Assembly (NCBI RefSeq): GCF_005670685.2
Contig: NZ_CP062008.1
Span: 4,216,001 to 4,280,000 of the forward strand
Direction of reading: 5' to 3'
Length of the DNA: 64,000 nt
Origin: Mycolicibacterium mucogenicum DSM 44124
GTDB lineage: Bacteria > Actinomycetota > Actinomycetes > Mycobacteriales > Mycobacteriaceae
Shown: one piece after another, positions 26,384 to 37,574 of the stretch
Layout of the letters: each line of letters begins with the position of its first letter
Position numbering within the stretch: position 1 is the stretch's first letter
The notes under the pieces: model-generated
Database searches by the model: none
The model's input: the letters and a program-made list of their open reading frames with translations, nothing else
Told to the model about the DNA's origin: nothing
Program-made: the position numbers and the translations under genes

Positions 26384-27738
26384 CGGGCCGCCTTCCCCAG
26401 CTGATGGCGCAGGCACTGTTCGAGATCCGGGCGCCGGAACCGGTGCCCGGCGGCGATGAGCCGGCCGGGCACCACACGCTGACTGGCCATGGCCAGCTCG
26501 CGCGCCCCCTGCCGGCCGAGCAGGAGCGCCGGCCCGAGGGCGGGCACGGGCAGCACGGCCGGACGGTGCAGCACCCCGGCCAGGGTCCGCGTGTAGTCCA
26601 CGTTGCGGACCGGTTGCGGGGCAACGGCATTCACCGGACCGGACAGCCCGGCGTCGACGAGGGCGCGGTGGTACACATCGACGAGGTCGTCGATGTCGAT
26701 CCAGGACAGCCACTGCCGCCCGTTGCCGAGCGGGCCGCCGAGACCGGCGGCGAACAGCGGCCGCATCAGTTGCAGCGTGCCGCCGCGCGGCGTCTGCACG
26801 ATGCCGGTGCGGACGTTGACGACGCGCAGTCCGGCGTTGGATGCAGGCGTCGTCGCCGCTTCCCAGTCGGCGACGACGTCGGCCAGGAACCCGTCGCCCG
26901 GTTGCGCCGATTCGTCGAGGTGTTCGTCGGCCCGGTCGTCTCCGTACCAGCCGATCGCCGACGCGCTGACGAACACCGACGGTCCGTCCGTCGCCGCCGC
27001 GGCGCACTCGGCCAGCCGGCGGGTCGGCTCGATCCGGCTGTCACGCACCGCTTTCTTGTGCCCGTCGGTGAACCGGCCGGCAATCGATGCGCCCGCCAGG
27101 TGCACCACGGCGTCGATGCCGTCGAGCAGATTCTCCGCGGGTGAGTCGGGATCCCAGCGGCGTTCGGTGTCGTCGCGTGGTTCGCGGCGCACCAGCCGGA
27201 TGACCCGGTGGCCACCGGTGGACAGAAAGGCGGTCAGGGCGCTGCCGACCAATCCCGATGCCCCGGTCACCGCGACCGAGCCGGGACGTGCACCGTGTTC
27301 GCGCGCCCACTGGTGAGCGGCCAGGTCGTCGCTCAGCTGGCGATGGCGGTAGCGGAACGTCGGCTCGAGCAGGTTCCCGGGTACCGGCGCATCGACGCGG
27401 TCGGTGACCCGGGTGCGCCCGTCGCCGACGGCGTCGAAGCAGTGTTCGTGCCGCCAGTGCCCGATCAACTGTGTTGGCAGCGAACGCAATCCGTCGCGGC
27501 TCAATTCGTCGACGAACCGTGCGGGCGGCGCATAGTCGGCGGGATTGTGTTGTGCGTTCCAGCGCAACCCGCCCGGCAGACCGAGCACGGCGCGCCCGTC
27601 GGCCAGCGACGCTGCTTCCGCGACCACGCTCATGGGCTGCCATGGCGGCAGCATCCGGTGGATGGCACCCGGCCGCGCATGCCAGGCGAACACGTCGTCG
27701 CGTGGCGCGTCGACCACACTGCTGTACTCGATTCCCAT
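26380..27738 (-). CDS. TIGR01777-family epimerase-like protein with N-terminal SRPBCC domain
   Basis: The 452-residue protein has an SRPBCC domain (about residues 1-145) fused to a Rossmann NAD(P)-dependent epimerase-like domain (about 150-450) with VTGASGLVGSALTAFL, VVHLAGASIAGRF and SASAIGWYG. This two-domain form is typical of the TIGR01777 family, whose reaction is unknown. ATG 27738 follows GGAGG closely. A SigK-type promoter (27770-27796) lies just upstream, so it is likely in the same regulon as the operon at 20288. Confidence 0.87.
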   Translation of the reverse strand: MGIEYSSVVDAPRDDVFAWHARPGAIHRMLPPWQPMSVVAEAASLADGRAVLGLPGGLRWNAQHNPADYAPPARFVDELSRDGLRSLPTQLIGHWRHEHCFDAVGDGRTRVTDRVDAPVPGNLLEPTFRYRHRQLSDDLAAHQWAREHGARPGSVAVTGASGLVGSALTAFLSTGGHRVIRLVRREPRDDTERRWDPDSPAENLLDGIDAVVHLAGASIAGRFTDGHKKAVRDSRIEPTRRLAECAAAATDGPSVFVSASAIGWYGDDRADEHLDESAQPGDGFLADVVADWEAATTPASNAGLRVVNVRTGIVQTPRGGTLQLMRPLFAAGLGGPLGNGRQWLSWIDIDDLVDVYHRALVDAGLSGPVNAVAPQPVRNVDYTRTLAGVLHRPAVLPVPALGPALLLGRQGARELAMASQRVVPGRLIAAGHRFRRPDLEQCLRHQLGKAAR

Positions 27739-27769
27739 CAAACCTCCGAGTCGAATCGGTCTCAGTGGG

Positions 27770-27796
27770 ATTCGGAGCCAACCGGTTGGCGGATGG
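27770..27796 (-). promoter_or_regulatory. Probable SigK-dependent promoter of the TIGR01777 gene
   Basis: Read on the minus strand, CCATCC (27796-27791) and CCGAAT (27775-27770) are spaced by 15 bases, matching both SigK consensus hexamers exactly. The spacer holds the perfect palindrome CCAACCGGTTGG (27778-27789). The start codon is 32 bases downstream of the -10. Confidence 0.65.
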
Positions 27797-27802
27797 GTCT
27801 GA

Positions 27803-28561
27803 TCAGTTGGCCGGCTTGTAGCTGAACGACACCTTGCCGTCGGCGACGTCGGTGACCGTCAGGGTGTAGGCCCGGTTCTGACCGCCGACGACCGCGGTGC
27901 ACCGCTGCGTCGCCCCGACCTTGCTGTCCACATCCCCGGCGCACGTGACGGTGCTCGGGCTCTGGCCCAGCTGCGAGGCAAGGGAACTCTCGGCCACCGA
28001 CTTCTCCAGCACGGGTGTCAGGCCGTAATTCATTGCGAGGCCGGACACTTCGCTCACCAGCGCGGTGCGCCGGCTGGTGAACCCGTCATCGGTGATGTCG
28101 CACAACGCCACCGCGCCTTGCTTGCCCTCCAGTCCCGACAAGCACGTCACCGAGTCCGGGGCCGCCTTGCGGGTGCGGGTCACCATGTCCGCCACAGCCG
28201 CTTCCAACTGCGTCTTGGAGACCGCCGGGGTCATCGAATAGCTGACCTTGCCGCCCTCGACGCCGGACACCGTGATGGTCGGCTGGATGCCGTAGGCCGG
28301 TGACATCGTGACGTCGCACCGCGTGCTCTGCCCGACCTTGGCGATGAGGCCGCGCTCGCAGATCACAGCCTGCGGCGGCTGGCTCGTGAAGGCGTCGTGG
28401 ATCGCGCGCTCCAGCGACGCCTTGTCGACCATCGGCAACTGCGCCGACGGCTTGGCCTGGACGGCTTCGGGTTCGGGGCGCGTGAGGCTGTAGACCAGCG
28501 CCGCGAGCCCCGTCAGCAGCAGCCCAGCGATGACGATCAGTGCCAGGATGCGCGCCCTCAT
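27803..28561 (-). CDS. Membrane-anchored protein with three DUF4333 repeats
   Basis: The 252-residue protein has an N-terminal transmembrane anchor (about residues 5-25) and three repeats of about 70 residues. Each repeat carries a paired-cysteine pattern: VICERGLIAKVGQSTRCDV, VTCLSGLEGKQGAVALCDI and VTCAGDVDSKVGATQRCTA. This is the DUF4333 domain of actinobacterial envelope proteins; one disulfide per repeat is likely outside the membrane. The function is unknown. It lies between the TIGR01777 gene and the sugar epimerase, on the same strand. Confidence 0.85.
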   Translation of the reverse strand: MRARILALIVIAGLLLTGLAALVYSLTRPEPEAVQAKPSAQLPMVDKASLERAIHDAFTSQPPQAVICERGLIAKVGQSTRCDVTMSPAYGIQPTITVSGVEGGKVSYSMTPAVSKTQLEAAVADMVTRTRKAAPDSVTCLSGLEGKQGAVALCDITDDGFTSRRTALVSEVSGLAMNYGLTPVLEKSVAESSLASQLGQSPSTVTCAGDVDSKVGATQRCTAVVGGQNRAYTLTVTDVADGKVSFSYKPAN

Positions 28562-28580
28562 ACCCGCTATTGTGCCCGGG

Positions 28581-29561
28581 CTACATCAGGTCGTTTGCGG
28601 GCACGTCATTTCGGTGCTCGCGGTACCACGCCACGGTGCGTGCCAGGCCGTCGTCGAGGGCCACCTGCGGCGACCAGCCCAGCGCCCGCATCTTCGAGAT
28701 GTCCGGGCACCGGCGCGGTGTGCCGCCGGCCTGTAATTCGCCGGGCTTGATCTCGAGCTCGACCCCGACGGCCCGGCCGATCCGCTCGGCCAGCTCGCGG
28801 ACGCTGAGTTCCTCATCGCTGCCGATGTGGTAAACCTCGCGGTGGCCGCCCTTTTCGTACATCGTTAAGATGCCCTGGACGATGTCGTCGACGTAGCAGA
28901 ACGAGCGCGTCTCGCTGCCGTCACCCTGGATCGGGAAGGTCGGGTTACCCGCCTCCTGACAGCCCAGCGCCCGCAGGATGAACTGCGGCTCCACGTGCTT
29001 CCACCCCATGTTCGGCCCGAACACGTTGTGCGGCCGGAAGACCTGCACCTGCCGGTAGTGGTCCTGCCCGTAGTTGAAGGCGATCAACTCACTGACGATC
29101 TTGCCGCCGCCGTAGGAGTACCGCGGGTTGAGGCTGTCCGGCAGCATCAGCGGGATGGTCTCGGGCGTGGGGATGATCGCGGGCGTCTGGTAGACCTCGG
29201 CGGTGGAGGCGACGATGAGGTCGGGCACCCCCGCCGCGCGGCCGGCGTTGGTCACCGCGAGCGCGCCGCGCAGGCCGACGTCGAGGACCAGTTCCGGTTG
29301 CTTGTAGAAGTTCTCGGTGCCGTTGATGGCGGCCAGGTGCATGACGACCTCGGCGCCGGCGAACGCCTTCTCGAGGGCGTCCTGATCGCGGACGTCACAC
29401 GTGAAAAGCTCGACGTCCGAAGCGACTTCGGCGAATCGGCTGGCATCGCCGCGGACCATGGAGTCCACGACCGCGACCTGCCAGCCGTCCCGCACCAGCC
29501 GCTTGACCAGGTAGGCGCCGATGAATCCGCCACCACCGGTGACCACGACCTTCTTAGACAC
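28581..29561 (-). CDS. NAD-dependent nucleotide-sugar epimerase/dehydratase
   Basis: The 326-residue extended SDR has [16 protein letters not shown] (GxxGxxG), the active-site Ser/Thr in ASTAEVYQ and the catalytic YGGGK (YxxxK). The SDR segment NVFGPNM and the C-terminal [10 protein letters not shown] are typical of UDP-sugar epimerases and dehydratases. GTG 29561 overlaps the end of the nucleotide-sugar dehydrogenase by eight bases. Together they probably supply a sugar or uronic-acid donor for the surface polysaccharide. The exact sugar cannot be read. Confidence 0.87.
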   Translation of the reverse strand: MSKKVVVTGGGGFIGAYLVKRLVRDGWQVAVVDSMVRGDASRFAEVASDVELFTCDVRDQDALEKAFAGAEVVMHLAAINGTENFYKQPELVLDVGLRGALAVTNAGRAAGVPDLIVASTAEVYQTPAIIPTPETIPLMLPDSLNPRYSYGGGKIVSELIAFNYGQDHYRQVQVFRPHNVFGPNMGWKHVEPQFILRALGCQEAGNPTFPIQGDGSETRSFCYVDDIVQGILTMYEKGGHREVYHIGSDEELSVRELAERIGRAVGVELEIKPGELQAGGTPRRCPDISKMRALGWSPQVALDDGLARTVAWYREHRNDVPANDLM

Positions 29562-30897
29562 GCTCGACGACCTTTCCGCTGCGGCCCACGGCGAAGTAGC
29601 TGTCGCCCAGCTCGGTGGCCGGCAGGTGGCTGTAGTGGTTCCAGTAGTCGAAGACGAAACCGTCGGGGCTGATGAACTCGCTGATGGTGCGCGGCGAGAT
29701 GGTGCCCAGCGACGGGTGGTTGTTGCCGAGGACGACGACGTCCGCGCCGCTCACCGCGTCACCGAACCGGTTGTACACCTTGTGCCCCGGGAACGCTTCG
29801 GCCAGAACATCATTCGGCGTGACGGGGTCGTAGACGCCGATCTCGGCATCCGGGTGCGCGGCCTTCAGCTCGTTGAACACCTTGATGGACATCGACCCGC
29901 GCAGGTCGCTGGTCTCGGGCTGGCCCTTGAACGCCATGCCCAGCAGGTTGATCTTGAGCGGCCCGTCGGCGCCCAGCTTCCGGCGTGCGATCTCGCTGGT
30001 GATGAAGCGCACCGTCTCGGCCGGCTGACGCTCGTTGACCAGACGGCCGGCGGCGGTGATGTCCAGCGTGACGCCGCGTTCGCGCACGCTCTCCATCAGG
30101 ATGTGCGGATCCTTCTCCAGGCACGGACCACCCACCAGACCCGGCAACGGGATATTGGTGCGGTTGTATCCGAGTTTGCCCGCCGAGATCACCTCGTAGG
30201 CGCTGACACCGAATGCGTCGCAAATCCGGGCGACTTCGTTGGCAAACGCGAATTGAACATCGCGGAACGTGTTGCTCACCAATTTGATGATCTCGGCGGT
30301 CTCGATATCGGAGACCAGCACGATCGAGCTGGTGAGTTTCCGGAATACCGCGGCGGCCCGGTCGGCGACCGCCGGGTCGTCGGCGCCGACGATCTGCGGC
30401 AGCTCACGCAATTCCTGCAGCGCCTTGCCTTCCAGGGTGCGCTCGGGGCACATCGCGATGTCGAAGCTCTTGCCGCTGGCGGCCAGCATCGGCGCCACCA
30501 CGTCGCGGGTGGTGCCGACCTTGACCGTCGACCGCAGGATGACCAGCGCGCCATCCTGCATGTTCCCGGCGATGTCACGGGCCGCGGCCTCGATCATGTC
30601 GACACGTGCGACACCGTCCGCCGACAGCGGCGTGCCGACGGTGATGATGTACGTGTCGCACGAGAAGCTGTCGTCAAAGGCGGTGACGGCCTTCAGTTTC
30701 CCGAATCGGGTGACGCCCTCGAGGGCGTCGGGCAGGCCGGTCTCCGTGAAATGCGGCAAACCCTGATTGGTCATATCGACCAATTCCTGGCGGGTCTCGA
30801 TTCCGATGACGGAGTTGCCGGCCTCGGCCAGCACGGTGGCCAGCGTCAGCCCCACATATCCCAGGCCGATGATTCCGACGTCGTATTTCTCTGGCAA
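29554..30897 (-). CDS. UDP-glucose/UDP-ManNAc dehydrogenase-family nucleotide-sugar dehydrogenase
   Basis: The 447-residue protein has [17 protein letters not shown] (NAD binding), the middle-domain motif [23 protein letters not shown] and the catalytic cysteine in [13 protein letters not shown], followed by the C-terminal domain with [16 protein letters not shown]. It oxidises a UDP-hexose at C6 to a uronate in two steps. Sequence style is nearer to the UDP-ManNAc dehydrogenase (WecC) branch than to UDP-glucose dehydrogenase. The start is TTG 30897 with GGAGGG nine bases upstream. Confidence 0.88.
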   Translation of the reverse strand: MPEKYDVGIIGLGYVGLTLATVLAEAGNSVIGIETRQELVDMTNQGLPHFTETGLPDALEGVTRFGKLKAVTAFDDSFSCDTYIITVGTPLSADGVARVDMIEAAARDIAGNMQDGALVILRSTVKVGTTRDVVAPMLAASGKSFDIAMCPERTLEGKALQELRELPQIVGADDPAVADRAAAVFRKLTSSIVLVSDIETAEIIKLVSNTFRDVQFAFANEVARICDAFGVSAYEVISAGKLGYNRTNIPLPGLVGGPCLEKDPHILMESVRERGVTLDITAAGRLVNERQPAETVRFITSEIARRKLGADGPLKINLLGMAFKGQPETSDLRGSMSIKVFNELKAAHPDAEIGVYDPVTPNDVLAEAFPGHKVYNRFGDAVSGADVVVLGNNHPSLGTISPRTISEFISPDGFVFDYWNHYSHLPATELGDSYFAVGRSGKVVERV

Positions 30898-31008
30898 ATC
30901 CTCAATCCCTCCGGTCAGCCCTGTGGGAGACGGCTGATGTCATACCGCAGCGGTTGTCGCGCAAACAAGTTTCGACCTTACGGGTCGGCGGCGCATTTCG
31001 GGCCTAGG

Positions 31009-31014
31009 TACGCT
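31009..31014 (+). promoter_or_regulatory. Possible -10 element of sseA with leaderless start
   Basis: TACGCT fits TANNNT and ends six bases before the GTG at 31021. No ribosome-binding site precedes the GTG, which would fit a leaderless transcript. Confidence 0.3.
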
Positions 31015-31020
31015 CACAGT

Positions 31021-31911
31021 GTGCCGCTGCCCGCAGACCCACATCCCGCTTTCGCCACCTATGCGCATCCCGATCGCCTGGTGACCGCCGACTGGCTGTC
31101 AGGCAACATCGGACGCCCTGGTTTGGCCATCGTCGAATCCGACGAAGACGTCCTGCTGTACGACACCGGCCACATCCCCGGCGCCGTCAAGATCGACTGG
31201 CATACCGACCTCAATGACCCGCATGTCCGCGATTACATCGACGGCGCGCAGTTCGCCGCGCTGATGGATCGCAAGGGCATCAGCCGCGACGACACCGTGG
31301 TGATCTACGGCGACAAGAGCAACTGGTGGGCCGCCTACGCGCTGTGGGTGTTCACGCTCTTCGGGCACCCGGATGTCCGCCTCCTCGACGGTGGCCGCGA
31401 CCTGTGGATCACCAACGGCCGCGACACCACGCTGGACGTCCCGAGCAAGCAGACCACGGGGTACCCGGTGGTCGAGCGCAACGACGCCCCGATCCGCGCC
31501 TTCAAGGACGACGTCCTCGCGATCCTCGGCAAAGAGCCGCTCATCGACGTCCGCTCGCCGCAGGAGTACACCGGCGAGCGCACCCACATGCCCGACTACC
31601 CGGAGGAGGGTGCGCTGCGCGGCGGCCACATCCCCACCGCGCGGTCCATCCCGTGGGCAAAGGCCGTCGACGACAGTGGACGGTTCCGCAGCCGCGCCGA
31701 ACTCGATGAGCTGTACGGCTTCATCTCCCCCGACGACAAGGCCGTCGCCTACTGCCGCATCGGCGAGCGCTCCAGCCACACCTGGTTCGTGCTGACGCAC
31801 CTGATCGGTCTGCCCGCCGTCCGCAACTACGACGGTTCGTGGACCGAGTGGGGCAACGCGGTGCGGGTGCCCGTCGCTGTCGGCGAGGAACCGGGGCCGG
31901 CGCCGGCATGA
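31021..31911 (+). CDS. sseA: Thiosulfate sulfurtransferase SseA (rhodanese)
   Basis: The 296-residue protein has two rhodanese domains: an inactive N-terminal one ([16 protein letters not shown]) and a catalytic C-terminal one with the persulfide-forming cysteine in [12 protein letters not shown]. The linker [24 protein letters not shown] and [15 protein letters not shown] match actinobacterial SseA (Rv3283). It transfers sulfane sulfur from thiosulfate. It is coupled to the SufE-like gene by an ATGA overlap. Confidence 0.92.
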   Translation: MPLPADPHPAFATYAHPDRLVTADWLSGNIGRPGLAIVESDEDVLLYDTGHIPGAVKIDWHTDLNDPHVRDYIDGAQFAALMDRKGISRDDTVVIYGDKSNWWAAYALWVFTLFGHPDVRLLDGGRDLWITNGRDTTLDVPSKQTTGYPVVERNDAPIRAFKDDVLAILGKEPLIDVRSPQEYTGERTHMPDYPEEGALRGGHIPTARSIPWAKAVDDSGRFRSRAELDELYGFISPDDKAVAYCRIGERSSHTWFVLTHLIGLPAVRNYDGSWTEWGNAVRVPVAVGEEPGPAPA

Positions 31912-32327
31912 CCGTCCCCGCGGCCCTGGCCGAGGTGGTGTCGGATTTCGCCGACGTCCAGGGACAGGACAAGCTGGCGCTGCTCCTGGAGTTCGCCAAT
32001 GAACTCCCGCCGCTGCCGGCGACGCTCGAAGAAGCCGCCATGGAGCCGGTACCGGAGTGTCAGTCGCCGTTGTTCCTGCACGTCGACGCCGACGACCCCG
32101 AGCATGTGCGGCTGTACTTCAGCGCACCGGCCGAGGCCCCGACGACGCGTGGTTTCGCGGCCATCCTCGCGGCCGGCCTCGATGGTCTGCCGGCGTCCGA
32201 CATCCTCGCGGTGCCCGACGATTTCTACGCGGACCTTGGCCTGGCCAAGCTGATCAGCCCCCTGCGGCTGCGCGGCATGTCGGCGATGCTGACGCGCATC
32301 AAGCGCCGCCTGCGCGACGCCGCGTAA
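31908..32327 (+). CDS. SufE-like sulfur acceptor protein (Rv3284-like)
   Basis: The 139-residue protein has the SufE fold with the sulfur-accepting cysteine in [13 protein letters not shown] and the C-terminal [18 protein letters not shown]. SufE proteins take persulfide sulfur from a donor enzyme and pass it to Fe-S assembly. Coupling to sseA suggests that it accepts sulfur from the rhodanese rather than from a SufS, as in M. tuberculosis Rv3283-Rv3284. Confidence 0.9.
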   Translation: MTVPAALAEVVSDFADVQGQDKLALLLEFANELPPLPATLEEAAMEPVPECQSPLFLHVDADDPEHVRLYFSAPAEAPTTRGFAAILAAGLDGLPASDILAVPDDFYADLGLAKLISPLRLRGMSAMLTRIKRRLRDAA

Positions 32328-32339
32328 CTCGGGTACGGC

Positions 32340-35051
<2,712 letters not shown>

Positions 35052-35060
35052 TTCTTTCTG

Positions 35061-35102
35061 TCCGCCGGGTGGCCAGTTCTCTGGTCACCCGGCGGATTTT
35101 TT
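35061..35102 (+). terminator. Intrinsic terminator of accA3
   Basis: Two 16-base arms (35061-35076 and 35081-35096) pair with a single G-T wobble around a TTCT loop, followed by a run of six T. The stem begins ten bases after the accA3 stop. It is the clearest rho-independent terminator in the window. Confidence 0.9.
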
Positions 35103-35105
35103 ATC

Positions 35106-35423
35106 ATGGAACCCATCGAGATCAACGCCGGAGCCTGGTATCTGCGCGCCCTGCGTGCAGACGACCGGATGGATGACCGGCCGTCGCTGGCAGATTTGGG
35201 TGAGCACTCCCCCGATCACGTCGAAACCCGTACGGCGCAATGGGAATCCGACACATTGTACTCGTGGGCGGTCTGTGAGCCGACGACCGGCGAGCTGCTC
35301 GCCGAGATCACCTTGGACCCCGCCACGCGGGAGATTTCCGTACGCACCCGCGCCGGGTTCGACGAAGCCGCCGCGACGGGCGTCGAATCCGTGCGCCGCT
35401 TCGCGGCCGCGATGCTGGGCTGA
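35106..35423 (+). CDS. Small conserved-looking protein, possible degenerate GNAT-like fold
   Basis: The 105-residue protein is not firmly recognised. Its opening (AWYLRALRADDRMDDRPSLA) and middle (YSWAVCEPTTGELLAEITLD) resemble the N-terminal half of GNAT acetyltransferases, but the acetyl-CoA loop (Q/RxxGxG/A) is missing, so it is unlikely to be an active enzyme. The ATG lies three bases after the T-run of the accA3 terminator and has no ribosome-binding site; it would depend on read-through or on a promoter overlapping the terminator. Codon use fits the neighbourhood. Confidence 0.6.
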   Translation: MEPIEINAGAWYLRALRADDRMDDRPSLADLGEHSPDHVETRTAQWESDTLYSWAVCEPTTGELLAEITLDPATREISVRTRAGFDEAAATGVESVRRFAAAMLG

Positions 35424-35430
35424 CAAGTCA

Positions 35431-35781
35431 CTAGAACAGCAGCACCGGCAGGCTCATCGTCAACACGATGGACATGAGCAGCAAGAGGAACCAGCCGGCG
35501 CCCTGCCAGGCCCACCAGACCTTGTCACCCCGCCAGGCCCGATACGTCCGGACGAAGGCCCATACCCCGCTACCGAACAGGAACAGCGGGCCGGCCAGCG
35601 CCAGGACGGTGCGATACGGCATGGTGCAGGCGGCGGTGTCGTAACCGTGGCAGTGCCGGACCCAGACGGCCGCCAGCACCATGAACCCGACGCCGAGGCT
35701 CCCCATCACCAGAGCGAATCGCGCAGCCTGATGCACGCTGGGATCGTCGTCGCGAAAGCGATCGGTTGTCGGGCTGAGCAT
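35431..35781 (-). CDS. Small membrane protein of unknown function
   Basis: The 116-residue protein has three hydrophobic spans (about residues 24-43, 61-80 and 93-113), with HCHGYDTAAC between the first two outside or inside the membrane. I do not recognise a family. ATG 35781 is used; GTG 35790 in frame would add three residues. It lies 38 bases downstream of the ArsR regulator on the same strand. Confidence 0.65.
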   Translation of the reverse strand: MLSPTTDRFRDDDPSVHQAARFALVMGSLGVGFMVLAAVWVRHCHGYDTAACTMPYRTVLALAGPLFLFGSGVWAFVRTYRAWRGDKVWWAWQGAGWFLLLLMSIVLTMSLPVLLF

Positions 35782-35819
35782 CGTTATCACCGCCAACCCC
35801 AGTATGCGCCTGGTGGACG

Positions 35820-36146
35820 CTAGGGCGCCAGCCCGCCCTCGGCGATCCGCTTGATCGCGGCGAGACGCCGATCCCATTGCCTGCCAAGGGTTTCCAGCTC
35901 GCTGCCGAGCGCGCTGAGCTTGGCACCCAGCGCCCGGTAGCGAATCTCCCGGCCCACTTTGACGGGCTCGACCAGCCCCGCGTCGGCCAGCACAGACAGA
36001 TGCTTGGCGATGGCCTGCCGACTCACGGGCAACCGGCCGGCCAGCGCGCTCGCCGACAGATCGTCGGCGCCCAGCTCGGTCAGGATGCGCCACCGCGTCT
36101 CGTCGGCGAGCACCGCCAGCACCGCCGGCATGTGGGTGTCGGTCAC
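35820..36146 (-). CDS. ArsR-family transcriptional regulator
   Basis: The 108-residue protein has a winged-helix domain with LADETRWRILTELGADDLSASALAGRL and the recognition helix VSRQAIAKHLSVLADAGLV, followed by the wing GREIRYRA. No metal-binding cysteines are present, so it is of the non-metal type that commonly accompanies AHSA1 proteins. GTG 36146 overlaps the stop of the AHSA1 gene (GTGA). The twin repeats at 36599 and 36632 are its probable operators. Confidence 0.88.
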   Translation of the reverse strand: MTDTHMPAVLAVLADETRWRILTELGADDLSASALAGRLPVSRQAIAKHLSVLADAGLVEPVKVGREIRYRALGAKLSALGSELETLGRQWDRRLAAIKRIAEGGLAP

Positions 36147-36574
36147 ACCGACGCCTGCAGGTACGCCACCAGGTCGTCGAGCTCGGCCGTCCAGCCGCCG
36201 CTGTTCTCGGAGTACGCGGTCTGCGGGTCGGCCAGGTTCTCGAAGCCCGTCTCGCGCAGATCGAGCCGGGTGCCGCCATCGATCTCGGTGAGGTCGAAGC
36301 GGACGACCGTGGAGTTTTCCGGGGTCGGGTCGGCGTCGGCCTCACGGTGCGCCCACCGATAGACCAGCGTGTGCGGCGCCTCGGCGCTTTCGACGACGAC
36401 GCGGAACTTGCCGTGGGCGTTCCAGCCGAAGAACCCGGTGCCGCCCGGGATCGGCTCGAGTTCGGCCGCGTCACCGAACCATTGGGCGATGAGCTCGGCT
36501 TTCGTCAGGGCATCCCAGACTCGCTGGATCGGCGCGTTGATGTCGATGGTGCGGGTGATGTCCAGCGTGTCCAT
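36143..36574 (-). CDS. AHSA1/SRPBCC-domain protein
   Basis: The 143-residue protein has the AHSA1-type SRPBCC fold: ITRTIDINAPIQRVWDALT at the start, AQWFGDAAELEP, and LRETGFENL toward the end. Such proteins bind hydrophobic ligands; in ArsR pairs their physiological role is mostly unknown. ATG 36574 has AAGGGG four bases upstream. It is translated with the ArsR gene. Confidence 0.88.
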   Translation of the reverse strand: MDTLDITRTIDINAPIQRVWDALTKAELIAQWFGDAAELEPIPGGTGFFGWNAHGKFRVVVESAEAPHTLVYRWAHREADADPTPENSTVVRFDLTEIDGGTRLDLRETGFENLADPQTAYSENSGGWTAELDDLVAYLQASV

Positions 36575-36598
36575 GATTCCCCTTCGAGTGGCGCTATA

Positions 36599-36616
36599 TG
36601 CAACTCCACAGTTGCA
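36599..36616. promoter_or_regulatory. Operator-like repeat 1 (TGCAAC-N6-GTTGCA)
   Basis: A perfect 6-base inverted repeat with a six-base spacer lies 25 bases upstream of the AHSA1 start. It is repeated at 36632 with the same spacing, which suits a dimeric ArsR-type repressor acting on its own operon. Confidence 0.65.
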
Positions 36617-36631
36617 CACATACACCCGTAG

Positions 36632-36649
36632 TGCAACCCTCAGATTGCA
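36632..36649. promoter_or_regulatory. Operator-like repeat 2 (TGCAAC-N6-ATTGCA)
   Basis: This is the second copy of the repeat at 36599, 33 bases away centre to centre (about three helical turns). It runs into the 3' end of the upstream membrane-protein gene. Confidence 0.6.
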
Positions 36650-37071
36650 CTTGGCGTCGCGCGCCGCTCTCGCAACAGCATCAGACCGATGGTGCCGAAC
36701 ACCAGATTGGCGGCGATCTCCAGAATCGCGGTCACCCACGAGAACGCCGTCACCCGCGCCCACGTCGGCGCATTGATGAAGCTGTCGCTGAAGAATCCCC
36801 ATTTCGGAAGCAGGTGTGCCGCAGTGAATCCCACCGCACCGGCGTAGCCGATGCCGACTGCCGCGAGCGGCGCCCACCGGTTCCGCTTGAACACCAGCCC
36901 GATCGTGACGGCCGCGAGGATCAGCTGCACCGTGCCGCCCACCATCACCGCCGGCGGGATGACGTTCATCCCCCGCCGCAGGTGATCAGCACCGTGCAGC
37001 AGTAGCGCCACCGCCAAAAAGCCTGCGGCCCAATCGAAGTTACGGTGCCAATTCCTGGAGTCACCGGTCAT
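36640..37071 (-). CDS. Four-span membrane protein of unknown function
   Basis: The 143-residue protein has four hydrophobic spans (about residues 14-32, 42-60, 66-88 and 105-132) and a histidine-bearing segment LLLHGADHLRRG at the end of the first span. No family was recognised with confidence. ATG 37071 has AGGTGA about seven bases upstream; GTG 37080 is an alternative. A palindrome at 37081-37103 lies just upstream, suggesting its own control. Confidence 0.7.
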   Translation of the reverse strand: MTGDSRNWHRNFDWAAGFLAVALLLHGADHLRRGMNVIPPAVMVGGTVQLILAAVTIGLVFKRNRWAPLAAVGIGYAGAVGFTAAHLLPKWGFFSDSFINAPTWARVTAFSWVTAILEIAANLVFGTIGLMLLRERRATPSAI

Positions 37072-37080
37072 GTGGATCAC

Positions 37081-37103
37081 CTCTACTACCGACAGTAGTA
37101 GAG
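37081..37103. promoter_or_regulatory. Perfect palindrome CTCTACTAC-N5-GTAGTAGAG
   Basis: Nine-base perfect arms with a five-base spacer lie immediately upstream of the membrane-protein gene. The TACTAC/GTAGTA halves resemble operators of dimeric repressors such as the BlaI/CopY type or TetR family. The regulator is not in an obvious position in this window. Confidence 0.6.
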
Positions 37104-37219
37104 GATTGATGTCGTGTAAAGGCCCTCCCGCCCCGGGCGACCGCGCCTACACTCAGCAGTTGTCGAGCTACACCACAGCAAACACCCAAATCTGCGCCAT
37201 CCAGCCCCAGGAGTCCGCC

Positions 37220-37522
37220 ATGACTTCCCCAGCGCGCGTCACCCTCTCCATTCACGTCGTCATGACCTGCATCGCCGTCGCCGGCGCACCACACGCCGCC
37301 GCCGATCGAAACGGCTATCTGGCCTGCATGAAGGAGGGAGTCAAGAGCTTCACCAGCTGCTGCATCGACAACGGCGGCGCCTACGCCTGGGACCCGGCGC
37401 ACGAGCCGTATCCGCACTGCAGCTGGACGGCCAGCGTATCGCCGAACCAGGGCGATACCCCACCGCCGACGAAGGCTCCGGCCACAATCGAACAGGTACC
37501 CGCACCAGGCCGGTCGAGCTGA
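37220..37522 (+). CDS. Small secreted cysteine-containing protein
   Basis: The 100-residue protein has a signal peptide (hydrophobic about residues 8-25, likely cleavage after AAA or nearby) and a mature part with four cysteines (LACMKEG, SCCIDNGG, PHCSW) and a Pro/Thr-rich tail. ATG 37220 has AGGAG seven bases upstream. Small secreted proteins of this pattern are common in mycobacteria and mostly uncharacterised. Two disulfides are plausible. Confidence 0.72.
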   Translation: MTSPARVTLSIHVVMTCIAVAGAPHAAADRNGYLACMKEGVKSFTSCCIDNGGAYAWDPAHEPYPHCSWTASVSPNQGDTPPPTKAPATIEQVPAPGRSS

Positions 37523-37574
37523 TCAGGTCGTCCTCCAGCACAGAGCATTTCGCGCGAAACGTTACGATTCTGCC

